Shown: positions 12,701-18,729, numbered from the stretch's first letter. The stretch is 64,000 nucleotides of DNA from Streptococcus salivarius (GCF_000785515.1 NZ_CP009913.1:1578001-1642000), one strand, 5' to 3'. Numbers and translations: made by a program. Notes: a model not told the origin generated them from the letters alone.

Positions 12701-15700
12701 TATTGTCAAAAGTCAAATCGTCAAAGGCTACAACACCTTCTTTAGTATTTGTCTTAGTTTGAAGAACTTTACCAGTTGAATCTTTCAATACGAAGCTGAA
12801 TTCACCAGCTTTCAACTCACGACCCGCAAGAGCTTTGCCGAAGTCGAAACGAGTCTTAACTGGAGCTACTGCAAAGTTGTTGAACTCTGTATCTTCTGGC
12901 ATTGTAACATTAGCAGTCAAGATACCAGATGCAGCATCTTTAGTAACGTTAACAGTTACTACTGCATTCATATCATCGTAATCGATGTTTGTATCTGTTC
13001 CAGCTACTTCACGTACAGTGTAAGTGTGAGAACCTTCTTTATCGTAAGAAATAGCGTCGAATTGGATTGTTCCGTCAGCCGCATTCTTCTTAGTTTGGAT
13101 TACTTTACCATTTTCAAGTAATTCAAATGTAAAGGCATCCTTAGTAAGCTCTTTACCTTCAAGTTTCTTAGTAAACTTGAATTGTGCTTGTGTTGCAGCA
13201 GGTGTGAAAGTATTGTTGAATTCTGTATCTGAAGGAAGGGTATTTGTTGCTTTAAGTACGTGACCTTCCTTAGTAACAGTGATTGTTACTTCAGCCTTCA
13301 TTGTATCGTAAGTCATACCAGCTTCTTTATTTTCTGGGATAACTTCTTCTACAGTGTACTTGTGAGTACCAACTTGAGTATTATCAAAGGTCAAATCATC
13401 AAAGGCTACAACACCTTCTTTAGTATTTGTCTTAGTTTGAAGAACTTTACCAGTTGAATCTTTCAATACAAAGCTAAATTCACCGGCTTTCAACTCACGA
13501 CCTGCGAGAGCCTTGCTAAAGTCAAACTTAGTCTTAACTGGAGCTACAGCAAAGTTGTTGAACTCAGTATCAGCTGGCATTGTAACGGCAGCGTTCAAAA
13601 GACCTGTTTGAGCGTCTTTTGTGACATTTACAGTCACAACTGCGTTCATTGAATCGTAATCAATGTTTGTATCTGTTCCAGCTTTTTCACGTACAGTGTA
13701 AGTGTGTGTACCTACAGTTGCATATGAGATTGGGTCAAATTGAATTGAACCATCAGCCGCATTTTGTTTAGTTTGAATCACATTACCGTTTTCAAGCAAT
13801 TCGAATGTGAAGGCATTAGCTTCAAGAGTCTTACCTTCCAAACGTTTTGTGAAGCGGAATTGTGCTTGTGTTGCAGCAGGTGTGAAAGTATTGTTGAATT
13901 CTGTATCTGTTGGAAGAGTGTTTGTTGCTTTAAGAACGTGACCTTCCTTAGTAACAGTGATTGTTACTTCAGCCTTCATTGTATCGTAAGTCATTCCAGC
14001 TTCTTTAGCTGCAGGGATAACTTCTTCTACAGTGTACTTGTGAGTACCAACTTGAGTATTGTCAAAGGTCAAATCATCAAAGGCTACAACACCTGCTTTA
14101 GTATTTGTTTTAGTTTGAAGAACTTTACCAGTTGAATCTTTCAATACGAAGCTAAATTCACCGGCTTTCAACTCACGACCTGCGAGAGCCTTGCTAAAGT
14201 CAAACTTAGTCTTAACTGGAGCTACAACGTAGTTGTTGAAGACTTTATCATCTGCACTTGAAGCAAATCCACCAGTACCACTGTATTTAACTGAAGCTTG
14301 CAAATCACCTTTAGAGTTCTCTGTAACAGTAACTGTCATAGTAACTGTCATTGCATCGTAATCAACGTTTGCATCTGAACCTGCAATCTCAGAGATTGTA
14401 TATTTGTAGGTACCAACTTTATTGAAGCTTAATTTACTAAATGTAGCTTTACCGTTTTTGTTAGTTACAGTTTCTTCATATGAAGGAAGTGATTTGTTTT
14501 CATTGACTTCTTTGATCTTGAAGCTGAATTCACCATCAACAAGTACACGTCCTTCAAGTTGTTTTTCAACTTCTGGAGTAACTGTTACAGGTTCTTGTTT
14601 GACATAGTAGTAAATAGGTTGTTTGTACGGTGTCAAAGTGTTGAGCAAGTCAACGTTGGTACCGATACCTGTAACTCCACGCTCTAATTGCGCATTATCT
14701 GAACCGTGTCCAATTCCATCTCCTAAGAATGGCACGAATACAGAATGATATGGTTCATATCCAGAAGCTTTTTGGAAGTCAAATGGAACTTCTTTACCGT
14801 TAGGATATTGTGTGACTGCTCCAGTTTTTGGATTAGTTTCTGTATATGAAATTGTTCTAAGAGGTGTTTTCTTAACAACTAAATCCTGTGAATTCCATTC
14901 ACCTGGTTTAATCGGCTTAGTTTCTGCTAGCAACATATAGCCATCGGTACTTAATGAACCATCAGAACGTTTGCTTTGTTGTCTTGGATCTAGCAAGTAA
15001 ACACGAATAACGACTGAACCATCTTCTCCAACAACTTCTTTGATACGTTTGATACCGTAACGGTCCGCATCCATGAATTTCGTACCAACGGTGTAAGGAC
15101 GACTTACAGTACCTGATTGATCATTTGCATCAGCTGCTTGATAAAGTTTGTATCCATCAAATTGACGTTCGCCAGATGCTGTGAAACGTTGTCCTTCTTC
15201 AGCTTTAAGAGTGTATGAAGCTAACTCAACTTCATTGCCATTTTCTTTATAATCTTGAACAGTTTTATCTGTTTTATTGGCGTTAAATGTCGGATTGTTT
15301 TTATCAACTACTTTATAGTAAGTTGTTTTATTAATTGTTACTGGTATTTTAGCGTTTGAATCAGTAATTGTACGACCATTGTAAGCTGGTTCAACAACGT
15401 TTAAAATATCTGTTGTAGTACGAGCGTTATAAACCGCAGTATAAAGTGCTTGCTCTGCAGGCGTAAGTTGGTGCCCACCAGCTACTAAGTCTGTGATACT
15501 CTTTCCAACTGCATAACCATTTTGAATAAATGGTTCTGCTTTTTTACCCTTTGGAGCAGTTCCAGCTTTATAATCTACTTGGAAAGTTAATTGGCTATTA
15601 GACGCTGCTGTAGTAGTCGTGAACTTTTGAACCCCACTAGAAGCGGTAATCGTTCTAGTTTCAACTACACTACCAGTATTTTTGTCGAGCAATTCAACCG

Positions 15701-16637
15701 TTGTATCGGTAGAGTCATCAAATCTCTTATAGGCACGCGCATAATATTTTGTACCATAACGTTCATTGAATTTAGTAAGATCCCAAATAGCATACGTATA
15801 GAAGTCGCCTTCTTTAGCTTGGTAACCAGCTGGTACGGTTTGAGATGCAACAGTTGCACCATTTGGATCCGTCATACCAGGTGTAGCAACTTCACCGTCT
15901 TTTAGGAAAGTTGCTACAGCAACCGGCTCGTTATTGTGGTCTGTAACAGCACGACGGCTACGACGGCTACGACTTGTTGCCAAAGCACCACCATTTGTCA
16001 TATCAGTTGCAGCGCGATCAAGTGTTGCACTGCGATCTTCAGCAGCTGCTCTAACTGAGTAAGCACGTGCTGTAACGTTTGGCTTAACGCTTGTTGCTGC
16101 TGCCGCAGTTTCAGCTGCTGCTGTTTCTTCAGCTACTGGAGCGGCTGTTGCAGCAGTACGATTAGCCGCTGTTGCAGCTGGAGTTGCTGCAGCGGTTGTC
16201 GCTGAAGCTGTTGTTTCAACGTTGTTGCTAGCTGCATTTGTAGATGCCGCTGTAGCTGGTTTAGCTGTTTCTGTAGCAGCTTTTTCAGTTGGTTTTGCAG
16301 TCTCTGAAGCTGGTTTAGCTGCTTCAGGTTTTGCAGTTTCTGTAGCTTGTTTGTCAGTTGTCTCTGCGGCAGCCTTATCTGTTGTTGAAGCTTCTGGCGT
16401 CAAGTTAAATGTTGACGCAGTTGCCTCAGTTGAAGATACAGCTGCAGTAGGATCTGCTTGAGCTGTTGATGCTGTTGACGTCTCAACCAGGTCTGAAGAA
16501 CTCTCGCCCTCAACTGATGAACCAGGGTTTGATGAAGAAGCATCAGGTGCTGTGACTTCATCAGCCTGTGCAGTATGAGCAGCAAAGAGTGCCGTTCCTA
16601 GCAAGACTGAAGCGACACCAAACGAATATTTACGCAA
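3714..16637 (-). CDS. Giant multidomain LPETG wall-anchored adhesin (about 4307 aa; normal start codon apparently interrupted)
   Basis: Covalently wall-anchored surface protein. Numbering is from the TTG at 16637. Residues 1-25 are the end of a YSIRK export signal (RKYSFGVASVLLG, cleavage after AQA). About 26-220 is Ala/Thr rich, ending in RSRRSRRAV. About 230-680 is a unique N-terminal region, the likely binding head. About 683-1610 holds eight pilin-type (FctA/Spy0128-like) domains, each with an FxFxK Lys, a YTVxE Glu and a terminal FNN Asn, the triad that forms Lys-Asn isopeptide bonds. About 1612-4225 holds eight pairs of an antigen I/II C2-like domain (QPEKYVV... LVYQVWLDTTKF... FGRYYKFDIP) plus one pilin-type domain. 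Then come a (TPP)n linker, LPETG near 4272, a hydrophobic span and KRKKED. The TTG start has no SD; the expected ATG at 16673 is followed by TAA (separate entry), so expression is uncertain. Confidence 0.9.
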   Translation of the reverse strand: MRKYSFGVASVLLGTALFAAHTAQADEVTAPDASSSNPGSSVEGESSSDLVETSTASTAQADPTAAVSSTEATASTFNLTPEASTTDKAAAETTDKQATETAKPEAAKPASETAKPTEKAATETAKPATAASTNAASNNVETTASATTAAATPAATAANRTAATAAPVAEETAAAETAAAATSVKPNVTARAYSVRAAAEDRSATLDRAATDMTNGGALATSRSRRSRRAVTDHNNEPVAVATFLKDGEVATPGMTDPNGATVASQTVPAGYQAKEGDFYTYAIWDLTKFNERYGTKYYARAYKRFDDSTDTTVELLDKNTGSVVETRTITASSGVQKFTTTTAASNSQLTFQVDYKAGTAPKGKKAEPFIQNGYAVGKSITDLVAGGHQLTPAEQALYTAVYNARTTTDILNVVEPAYNGRTITDSNAKIPVTINKTTYYKVVDKNNPTFNANKTDKTVQDYKENGNEVELASYTLKAEEGQRFTASGERQFDGYKLYQAADANDQSGTVSRPYTVGTKFMDADRYGIKRIKEVVGEDGSVVIRVYLLDPRQQSKRSDGSLSTDGYMLLAETKPIKPGEWNSQDLVVKKTPLRTISYTETNPKTGAVTQYPNGKEVPFDFQKASGYEPYHSVFVPFLGDGIGHGSDNAQLERGVTGIGTNVDLLNTLTPYKQPIYYYVKQEPVTVTPEVEKQLEGRVLVDGEFSFKIKEVNENKSLPSYEETVTNKNGKATFSKLSFNKVGTYKYTISEIAGSDANVDYDAMTVTMTVTVTENSKGDLQASVKYSGTGGFASSADDKVFNNYVVAPVKTKFDFSKALAGRELKAGEFSFVLKDSTGKVLQTKTNTKAGVVAFDDLTFDNTQVGTHKYTVEEVIPAAKEAGMTYDTMKAEVTITVTKEGHVLKATNTLPTDTEFNNTFTPAATQAQFRFTKRLEGKTLEANAFTFELLENGNVIQTKQNAADGSIQFDPISYATVGTHTYTVREKAGTDTNIDYDSMNAVVTVNVTKDAQTGLLNAAVTMPADTEFNNFAVAPVKTKFDFSKALAGRELKAGEFSFVLKDSTGKVLQTKTNTKEGVVAFDDLTFDNTQVGTHKYTVEEVIPENKEAGMTYDTMKAEVTITVTKEGHVLKATNTLPSDTEFNNTFTPAATQAQFKFTKKLEGKELTKDAFTFELLENGKVIQTKKNAADGTIQFDAISYDKEGSHTYTVREVAGTDTNIDYDDMNAVVTVNVTKDAASGILTANVTMPEDTEFNNFAVAPVKTRFDFGKALAGRELKAGEFSFVLKDSTGKVLQTKTNTKEGVVAFDDLTFDNTQVGTHKYTVEEVQGSEAGMQYDTMKAEVTITVTKEGHVLKATNTLPADTEFNNTFTSAPTQAQFKFTKRLEGKVLEADAFTFELLENGNVIQTKKNAADGSITFDAIEYSAEGEHTYTVREKAGNDTNIDYDTMNAVVKVKVTKDAATGLLSTAVTMPEDTEFNNYVVAPVVTKFDFTKKLAGRELKAGEFSFVLKDSTGAVVETVKNDAAGNVSFSNLSFDNTKVGTHTYTVEEVIPANKEFGMTYDKMKATVTVEVAKNGHSLTTVTNVSSTGGVDANGNATDGTADKEFNNKVTPPTPPEFQPEKFVVSKEKYDITGDKLMDDDDDVPGNEYTATNENPYVDGVKNNEPENLNTKTVERGSKLVYQVWLDTTKFTEANNIQYVGVSDTYDAEKLDVNAADIKAYDSVTGADVTAKFDIKVENGTITATSKDEFIKDKVNNPVIDTTKFAFGRYYKFDIPATVKESVKAGADIENTANQTVHVYNPVSKTVEKPEKPTQKRVNSVPVPVEMNFTKRLEGRELQANEFEFVLKKDGVEVERVKNDAAGKIVFKTLKFGRDDLGKTYNYTVEETPGTDTTVKYDTMVATVKVVVSHDGTAKAIVANVTDAADKEFNNTVTPPEEPKFQPEKYVVSKAKFDITGTKLVDDDSELTDKYGETNTNPYVDNTNNNEDENLNTKSVERGSKLYYQVWLDTTKFDAANKDNIQTVGITDNYDKDKLTVNASDIKVYDSVTGADVTNKFDITDNNGVLTANLKAGFTKSLGDAENTQIIDTTKFEFGRYYKFDIPATVKDDVVAGADIENKAAQVVNYYNPTTKKVEKPEKPTEKRVNSVPISVEFNFTKKLEGRDLKAGEFTFELKDSDNVVIATATNDAAGKIKFSPVEYTNKAGKTVTALKYQKGQEGTYKYTVTEVKGTDATVTYDEMAAVVTVTVSHDGTAKALITNVTDPADKEFNNRVTPPEEPKFQPEKYVVSEEKFDITGDKLVDDDKELADKYADTNANPYADDASNNEKQNLNTKTVNRGDKLVYQVWLDTTKFDAANKDNIQSVGISDDYDEAKLDLDSTKIKAYDSVTGAEVTDKFDITVNNGVITATLKDGFTKSLGDAENTQVIDTTKFAFGRYYKFDIPTTVKADVKGGVDIENTAAQVVNYYNPTTKKVEKPNKPTEKRVNNVPVEVEFNFTKRLEGRELKANEFSFVLKDSEGKTLETVSNDASGNVKFSKLEFKKGQEGVHNYTVEEVKGSDATVTYDTMKANVTVTVKHDGTAKVLIATVGDIADKEFNNRVTPPEEPKFQPEKYVLSDGNGKFDITGTKLLDDDKELADKYAETNANPYADKADNNEAENINTKAVKRGDTINYQVWLDTNQFDANNKDNIQTVGITDDYDEAKLEVKQSDIKAYDGKTGADVTDKFDISIANGVITANLKAGFTKSLGDAENTQIIDTAKFEFGRYYKFVIPAKVTDGAYDGAEIENTAAQVVNYYNPTTKTVEKPNKPTEKRVNNVPTAIELIFGKTLNGRKLQDKEFTFELKDEKGNVLETVKNDAEGKVKFSTINYAKADLGKTFNYTVEEVKGTDTTVTYDNMKVNVTVQVIQPSVGDQLSTVISYATVGGDAYGGDDRVFDNNVTPNFKPEKYVVSEPSFDIIGNKLADDDDSADKVEIQNLNGKTLKRGQKIYYQVWLDTRDFTAESNLQTVGITDNYEEAKLDIDASEIKVYDGITGKDVTDKFDIKVENGVLYGTSKASLTKAISATDATPVIDTTKFEFGRYYKFDIPAVVKDIDANDGVDIENTANQTIHQYNPFNKKVTTPEKPTQTRENNVPVPLEFNFTKRLEGRELTAGEFSFVLKDKDNKVLQTVTNDKDGHIKFEKLLFNKADLGKTFTYTVEEVAGKDTSITYDAMKATVTVEVTKEGKVLTTVVNHASTGGFASSANDKEFNNKVRPPETPKFQPEKYVVNKEKFDIKGNSLVDDDKELADKYADTNANPYADDASNNEKENMNTKSVKRGEKLVYQVWLDTTKFDANNKDYIQTVGISDDYDETKLDLDASAIRAYDSVTGEDVTAKFDIKVENGMITANLKDGFTKSLGDDANTQIIDTTKFAFGRYYKFDIPTTVKDSVPGGVDIENTAGQVVHYYNPTTKKVETPKVPTEKRVNSVPVEVGFNFTKRLEGRELKANEFTFELKDAAGKVVETVKNDAAGNVKFSKLEFKKGQEGVHKYTVEEVKGTDATVTYDTMKANVTITVSHDGTAKALVATVGEIADKEFNNAVRPPEKPKFQPEKYVVSEAKFDVTGTKLVDDDKELANKVADTNTNPYADDASNNELENLNTKSVKPGQKLYYQVWLDTTQFDANNKDHIQTVGITDDYDETKLDVDASAIKAYDSVSGADVTSKFDIKVENGVVTANLKDGFTKSLGDAENTQVIDTTKFEFGRYYKFDIPATVKADVAGGVDIENTAAQVVNYYNPTTKKVEKPNVPTEKRVNSVPISVEFNFTKRLEGRELKANEFSFVLKDSEGKTLETVSNDAKGNVKFSPIEYKKGQEGTYKYTVEEVKGTDGTVQYDGMKALVTVEVSHDGKAKALITKVNDPADKEFNNTVRPPEKPKFQPEKYVVSKEKFDITGMKLVDDDAELKDKVGDTNKDPYADNTANNEAENINTKTLKKGDKFVYQVWLDTTNFTDAHNIQSVGVTDKYDSENLNINVADIKAYDSVTGEDVTAKFDIKVENGVITATSKSDLTKSLGDAENTQVIDTAKLAFGRYYKFDIPATIKGTAKDGVDIENTASQIVHQYDPTKKSVEKPEKPTEKRVVNIPTKVEFEFTKKLEGRELKAGEFSFVLKDSKGNVIETVSNDANGKIKFSALEYKRGEEGTHVYTVEEVQGNDATVTYDKMVATVVVSVTKDGKVLTVTSQLPEDTEFNNIVTPPTPPTPPTPPTPPTPPTPPTPPTPVVPPVTPPTTPEAPKGPALPETGDDASMAAMALGGILAAAGLGLAGKRKKED
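3872..3951 (-). repeat. 9-bp tandem repeat encoding a Thr-Pro-Pro wall-spanning linker
   Basis: About eight to nine consecutive copies of a ggtggagtt-like 9-mer encode the TPP repeats just before LPETG. Such short in-frame repeats can gain or lose units without breaking the frame; a Pro-rich segment here typically crosses the peptidoglycan. Confidence 0.85.
3957..11815 (-). repeat. Eight long repeats, each an AgI/II C2-like plus a pilin-type domain
   Basis: The conserved string acgtatttctctggttgg (with small variants) recurs near 11769, 10801, 9781, 8800, 7796, 6840, 5861 and 4881, giving units of about 956-1020 bp. Divergence between units is modest, and several blocks are nearly identical. 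This is the stalk of the giant adhesin and a substrate for recombination. Confidence 0.9.
11815..14590 (-). repeat. Eight consecutive pilin-type isopeptide domains, two alternating subtypes
   Basis: The N-proximal stalk holds eight domains of about 110-120 residues. Domains 2, 4, 6 and 8 are the FDFxKxLAGRELKAGEFSFV subtype; domains 3, 5 and 7 are the FxFTKxLEGK...AFTFELLENG subtype; domain 1 is more diverged. The pattern suggests duplication of a two-domain unit. Confidence 0.88.
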
Positions 16638-16673
16638 TGAAAATCGTTGGCGTCTGTTAAAAATGTCTTACAT
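16638..16673 (-). other. Interrupted start of the giant adhesin: ATG followed directly by TAA
   Basis: Reading minus, an SD (agggag) sits 7 nt before ATG 16673-16671, and the next codon (16670-16668) is TAA. In the same frame the sequence then reads DIFNRRQRFSLRKYS, the usual beginning of a YSIRK signal peptide, and runs on without a stop for 12.9 kb. A typical N-terminus here would be M-K-D-I-F-N, so a single AAA to TAA change is the simplest explanation. Other possible starts are ATT at 16664 or TTG at 16637, neither with an SD. Confidence 0.85.
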
Positions 16674-16756
16674 TTCAAGTCTCCCTCTGTATGAAATAGT
16701 TAGTTATAGGTCACGAGTATACAAGAATCCTATACTTGAACTCATGATTCTATTAC

Positions 16757-16785
16757 ATTCTAACATTCTGACAATTCATGGTCAA
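16757..16785 (-). promoter_or_regulatory. Promoter of the giant adhesin gene
   Basis: The -35 TTGACC (16785-16780), a 17-nt spacer and the -10 TAGAAT (16762-16757) are well placed and give a leader of about 77 nt to the ATG at 16673. An 11-bp direct-repeat copy lies inside the spacer. Confidence 0.7.
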
Positions 16786-16833
16786 GTGATTAAGTCAACT
16801 TTTTTTAAAAAAAATCAAGTTGTCTGACAATTC
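16767..16833. promoter_or_regulatory. Direct repeats and A/T dyad at the adhesin promoter (putative operator)
   Basis: The 11-mer tctgacaattc occurs at 16767-16777, inside the promoter spacer, and at 16823-16833. Between the two lies a dyad caactt...aagttg (16796-16822) around T7/A8 tracts. The arrangement suggests binding of a regulator; no regulator is encoded nearby. The rest of 16834-17130 is A/T rich with nothing recognisable. Confidence 0.5.
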
Positions 16834-17135
16834 AACCAACAGCTTTTGCTCGTTTTTTATTCTTACAAGTGTAAAACCCTTGATTTTATTTGCTTTATAC
16901 CGTTTTCAAATTTCTATTTTATTTTCTTTTCATTCCTAACTTTCTCATGATTTTCACGGAAGATGTTAGACTTATGAGAGGATTTAACTCATTTTATTGG
17001 CTGATTTCCTCACTTTGATTCTAATTTTTACCTTCTTATTACAAACCATCCGATTCTGTAACACCCTAGATAAACCATTGATATACAATTTAATAATTGC
17101 CTTTCACGACTATAGTCACCCACTACATTTTTTAA

Positions 17136-17170
17136 AAAAATAAAAAACCCAAGCATCACATACTTGGGTT
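17136..17170 (-). terminator. Terminator of the 362-aa membrane-anchored protein gene
   Basis: An 8-bp stem aacccaag/cttgggtt (17146-17170) is followed on the minus strand by a long T-rich run. It sits 32 nt past the stop codon. Confidence 0.85.
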
Positions 17171-17202
17171 AATCATCTTATTGGTTCCAGAAGTAACTTC
17201 CT

Positions 17203-18291
17203 CTATTTTTTTCTGATATGGTTGTCATTCCAAGACTGCAATTCTTGATAGGACTTGACTTTACCTTCTTCCTGAGTCGGCCTAAAAGCCCTAACGGGTA
17301 ACTCGTAGGCATCCTGCCCTTCAGGTGCCATCCAATGGAGCAAGGTATTGAACCAGCTTTCGTTATTGATTTTACTTGGAAGCGTATAGATTCTAGCATG
17401 TTTGGTCTTAACAGCTTCATAAGCTTCCTTTTGCTCTTTGGCAAAGTTTGTACTATCCATATTGAGGCTCCTGTCTTTTTCAGAAATGTAATAAAGAGCA
17501 GGTAGACTCGCAATTGGTGTTCCAGACGGATTATCAAAATCCTTACCATTAGTTGCACCTGGCCACATCTCAAGACCAAAAGGCTCTAAAGTCTTACGCA
17601 TATCAACATTAGCGTACTCCAATTCCGAGTCCAAAGTATTCGAGTTAGCTGAGATATTCATCTCCTCGATTTTTTGAGTTTTGAGATTGAGGTATTTTTT
17701 ATTAGAAGCAAAATCAGCTGACGATGCACCAAAAGGCATTTGTAAGTAGGCTTGGTCATTAAGCATGAAAAGCCTTAGACCTGCCTGATTTAAATAATCT
17801 TCATCCCCAGCTTTTTTAGCCAATTTCAAAAGGTCAATTTGTTTAGGTTTCTGATTTGTTTTTTCCGTGTCATACACATAGATATTAAAGTAGTCATATT
17901 TATAAAGAGTTTCACCCTTGGCATTTTTCTTACCAGATACATCACCCTTGTACTCTTGAGTGACTAGGTATTGACCAGCTACCCCCACAATGTTAAACAT
18001 GTTTCTATCATGACCAGGATTTGGTGTCACGAGTAGAAATTCCTTATTATCCCCGAAGGTTGTCAGGGTGATTTTAAACAAGGGATCTTCTGCATTGCTG
18101 CCGGAATAGACAGTTGTACTTGACTTGCTAGATGAGGCTGAGCCCTTGGTAGCCTTACTGCTACCACTCACAGCAAAAAAGATAGCCGTTCCTGCGATTA
18201 CAAAAAGCAATGCCACTAAGAGACCTATAAAAACAATTTTTGTTGTCATATCCCCCTTAGGTGTTGGCTTCTTTACAAACTTATTTTCCAT
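17203..18291 (-). CDS. Membrane-anchored extracytoplasmic protein of unknown function (362 aa)
   Basis: I do not recognise the family. The protein has a short positively charged N-terminus, one transmembrane segment at about residues 19-42 (IVFIGLLVALLFVIAGTAIF), a Ser/Lys/Thr-rich spacer, and a soluble domain of about 300 residues expected outside the membrane. There is no lipobox Cys and no LPXTG. I chose ATG 18291 because GGAG lies 6 nt upstream; an in-frame ATG at 18303 has a poor SD. An extended -10 (TGCTATACT) lies upstream, with surroundings resembling those of the 504-aa unknown gene at 29194. The gene is monocistronic and diverges from the ABC-F gene. Confidence 0.85.
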   Translation of the reverse strand: MENKFVKKPTPKGDMTTKIVFIGLLVALLFVIAGTAIFFAVSGSSKATKGSASSSKSSTTVYSGSNAEDPLFKITLTTFGDNKEFLLVTPNPGHDRNMFNIVGVAGQYLVTQEYKGDVSGKKNAKGETLYKYDYFNIYVYDTEKTNQKPKQIDLLKLAKKAGDEDYLNQAGLRLFMLNDQAYLQMPFGASSADFASNKKYLNLKTQKIEEMNISANSNTLDSELEYANVDMRKTLEPFGLEMWPGATNGKDFDNPSGTPIASLPALYYISEKDRSLNMDSTNFAKEQKEAYEAVKTKHARIYTLPSKINNESWFNTLLHWMAPEGQDAYELPVRAFRPTQEEGKVKSYQELQSWNDNHIRKK

Positions 18292-18392
18292 AATAATCTC
18301 CATTTTTCAGTATTACTTCTAGTATAGCATAGGTGGGGACTATTGATAAGGTGCATCGGCGGTCTAAGAGGGCTGGATTTTTTGATTTTCAT

Positions 18393-18421
18393 TTGACAAA
18401 ATCCGTTAGACAGCGTAAAAT
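18393..18421 (+). promoter_or_regulatory. Promoter of the ABC-F leader
   Basis: A perfect -35 TTGACA (18393-18398), a 17-nt spacer and the -10 TAAAAT (18416-18421) are present. Transcription would start near 18428, about 300 nt before the ABC-F start codon. Confidence 0.8.
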
Positions 18422-18438
18422 CGAGACAAGTAACATTC

Positions 18439-18466
18439 GGAGGTAAATGGAGACATGAACAACTAA
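18439..18466 (+). promoter_or_regulatory. Leader-peptide ORFs with strong Shine-Dalgarno
   Basis: GGAGG (18439-18443) precedes two overlapping minimal ORFs: ATG GAG ACA TGA (18447-18458, peptide MET) and ATG AAC AAC TAA (18455-18466, peptide MNN). The first is only 3 nt from the SD and the second 11 nt, so I cannot say which is used. Both overlap the 5' arm of the following terminator hairpin. Confidence 0.55.
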
Positions 18467-18520
18467 GTCTATTCACAATAAACCTGCTTTATTTGATAGA
18501 TTGTTTTCATGTCTTTTTTT
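18452..18520 (+). terminator. Leader terminator 1 (putative attenuator) upstream of the ABC-F gene
   Basis: A long imperfect hairpin has outer arms gacatgaa (18452-18459) and ttcatgtc (18506-18513), middle pairing tctat/atagat, and inner arms aataaa/tttatt around loop cctgc. Seven T's follow. Because the gene on the left runs the other way, this plus-strand terminator can only act on the ABC-F leader transcript. Confidence 0.7.
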
Positions 18521-18619
18521 GCGCTCTTTTTCTGTAGAAAACTTGTTGATGGTATCTGCGGTTTTTTTTTGCGTCCACTCCATCACTATCTCCTAGAGAG
18601 CTTTTTAGCTAGATTCAAG

Positions 18620-18652
18620 ACAGTTCTATCTTATAAGGTAGGACTGTTTTTT
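18620..18652 (+). terminator. Leader terminator 2 upstream of the ABC-F gene
   Basis: An 11-bp stem acagttctatc/ggtaggactgt (two G-U pairs) with loop ttataa is followed by six T's, 78 nt before the ABC-F ATG. Between the two terminators a weaker tgatgg/ccatca stem and two T-runs are visible. Confidence 0.7.
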
Positions 18653-18729
18653 GACCTTTAATATTGTTTGAAGTAAAAACCTACTTCCCATGAAACAATA
18701 TCTACAAGCACTCAGACCTAGGAGGTCCT

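Noticed and set aside
3727..16461. Many plus-strand ORFs of 60-209 codons opposite the giant adhesin gene
   Set aside because: They recur with the repeat period, are antisense shadows of a repetitive coding frame, lack consistent SDs and have low-complexity products.
17178..17579. Second minus-strand ORF inside the 362-aa gene
   Set aside because: It lies in another frame of a gene with a clear SD, membrane anchor and terminator; it has biased composition typical of a shadow ORF.
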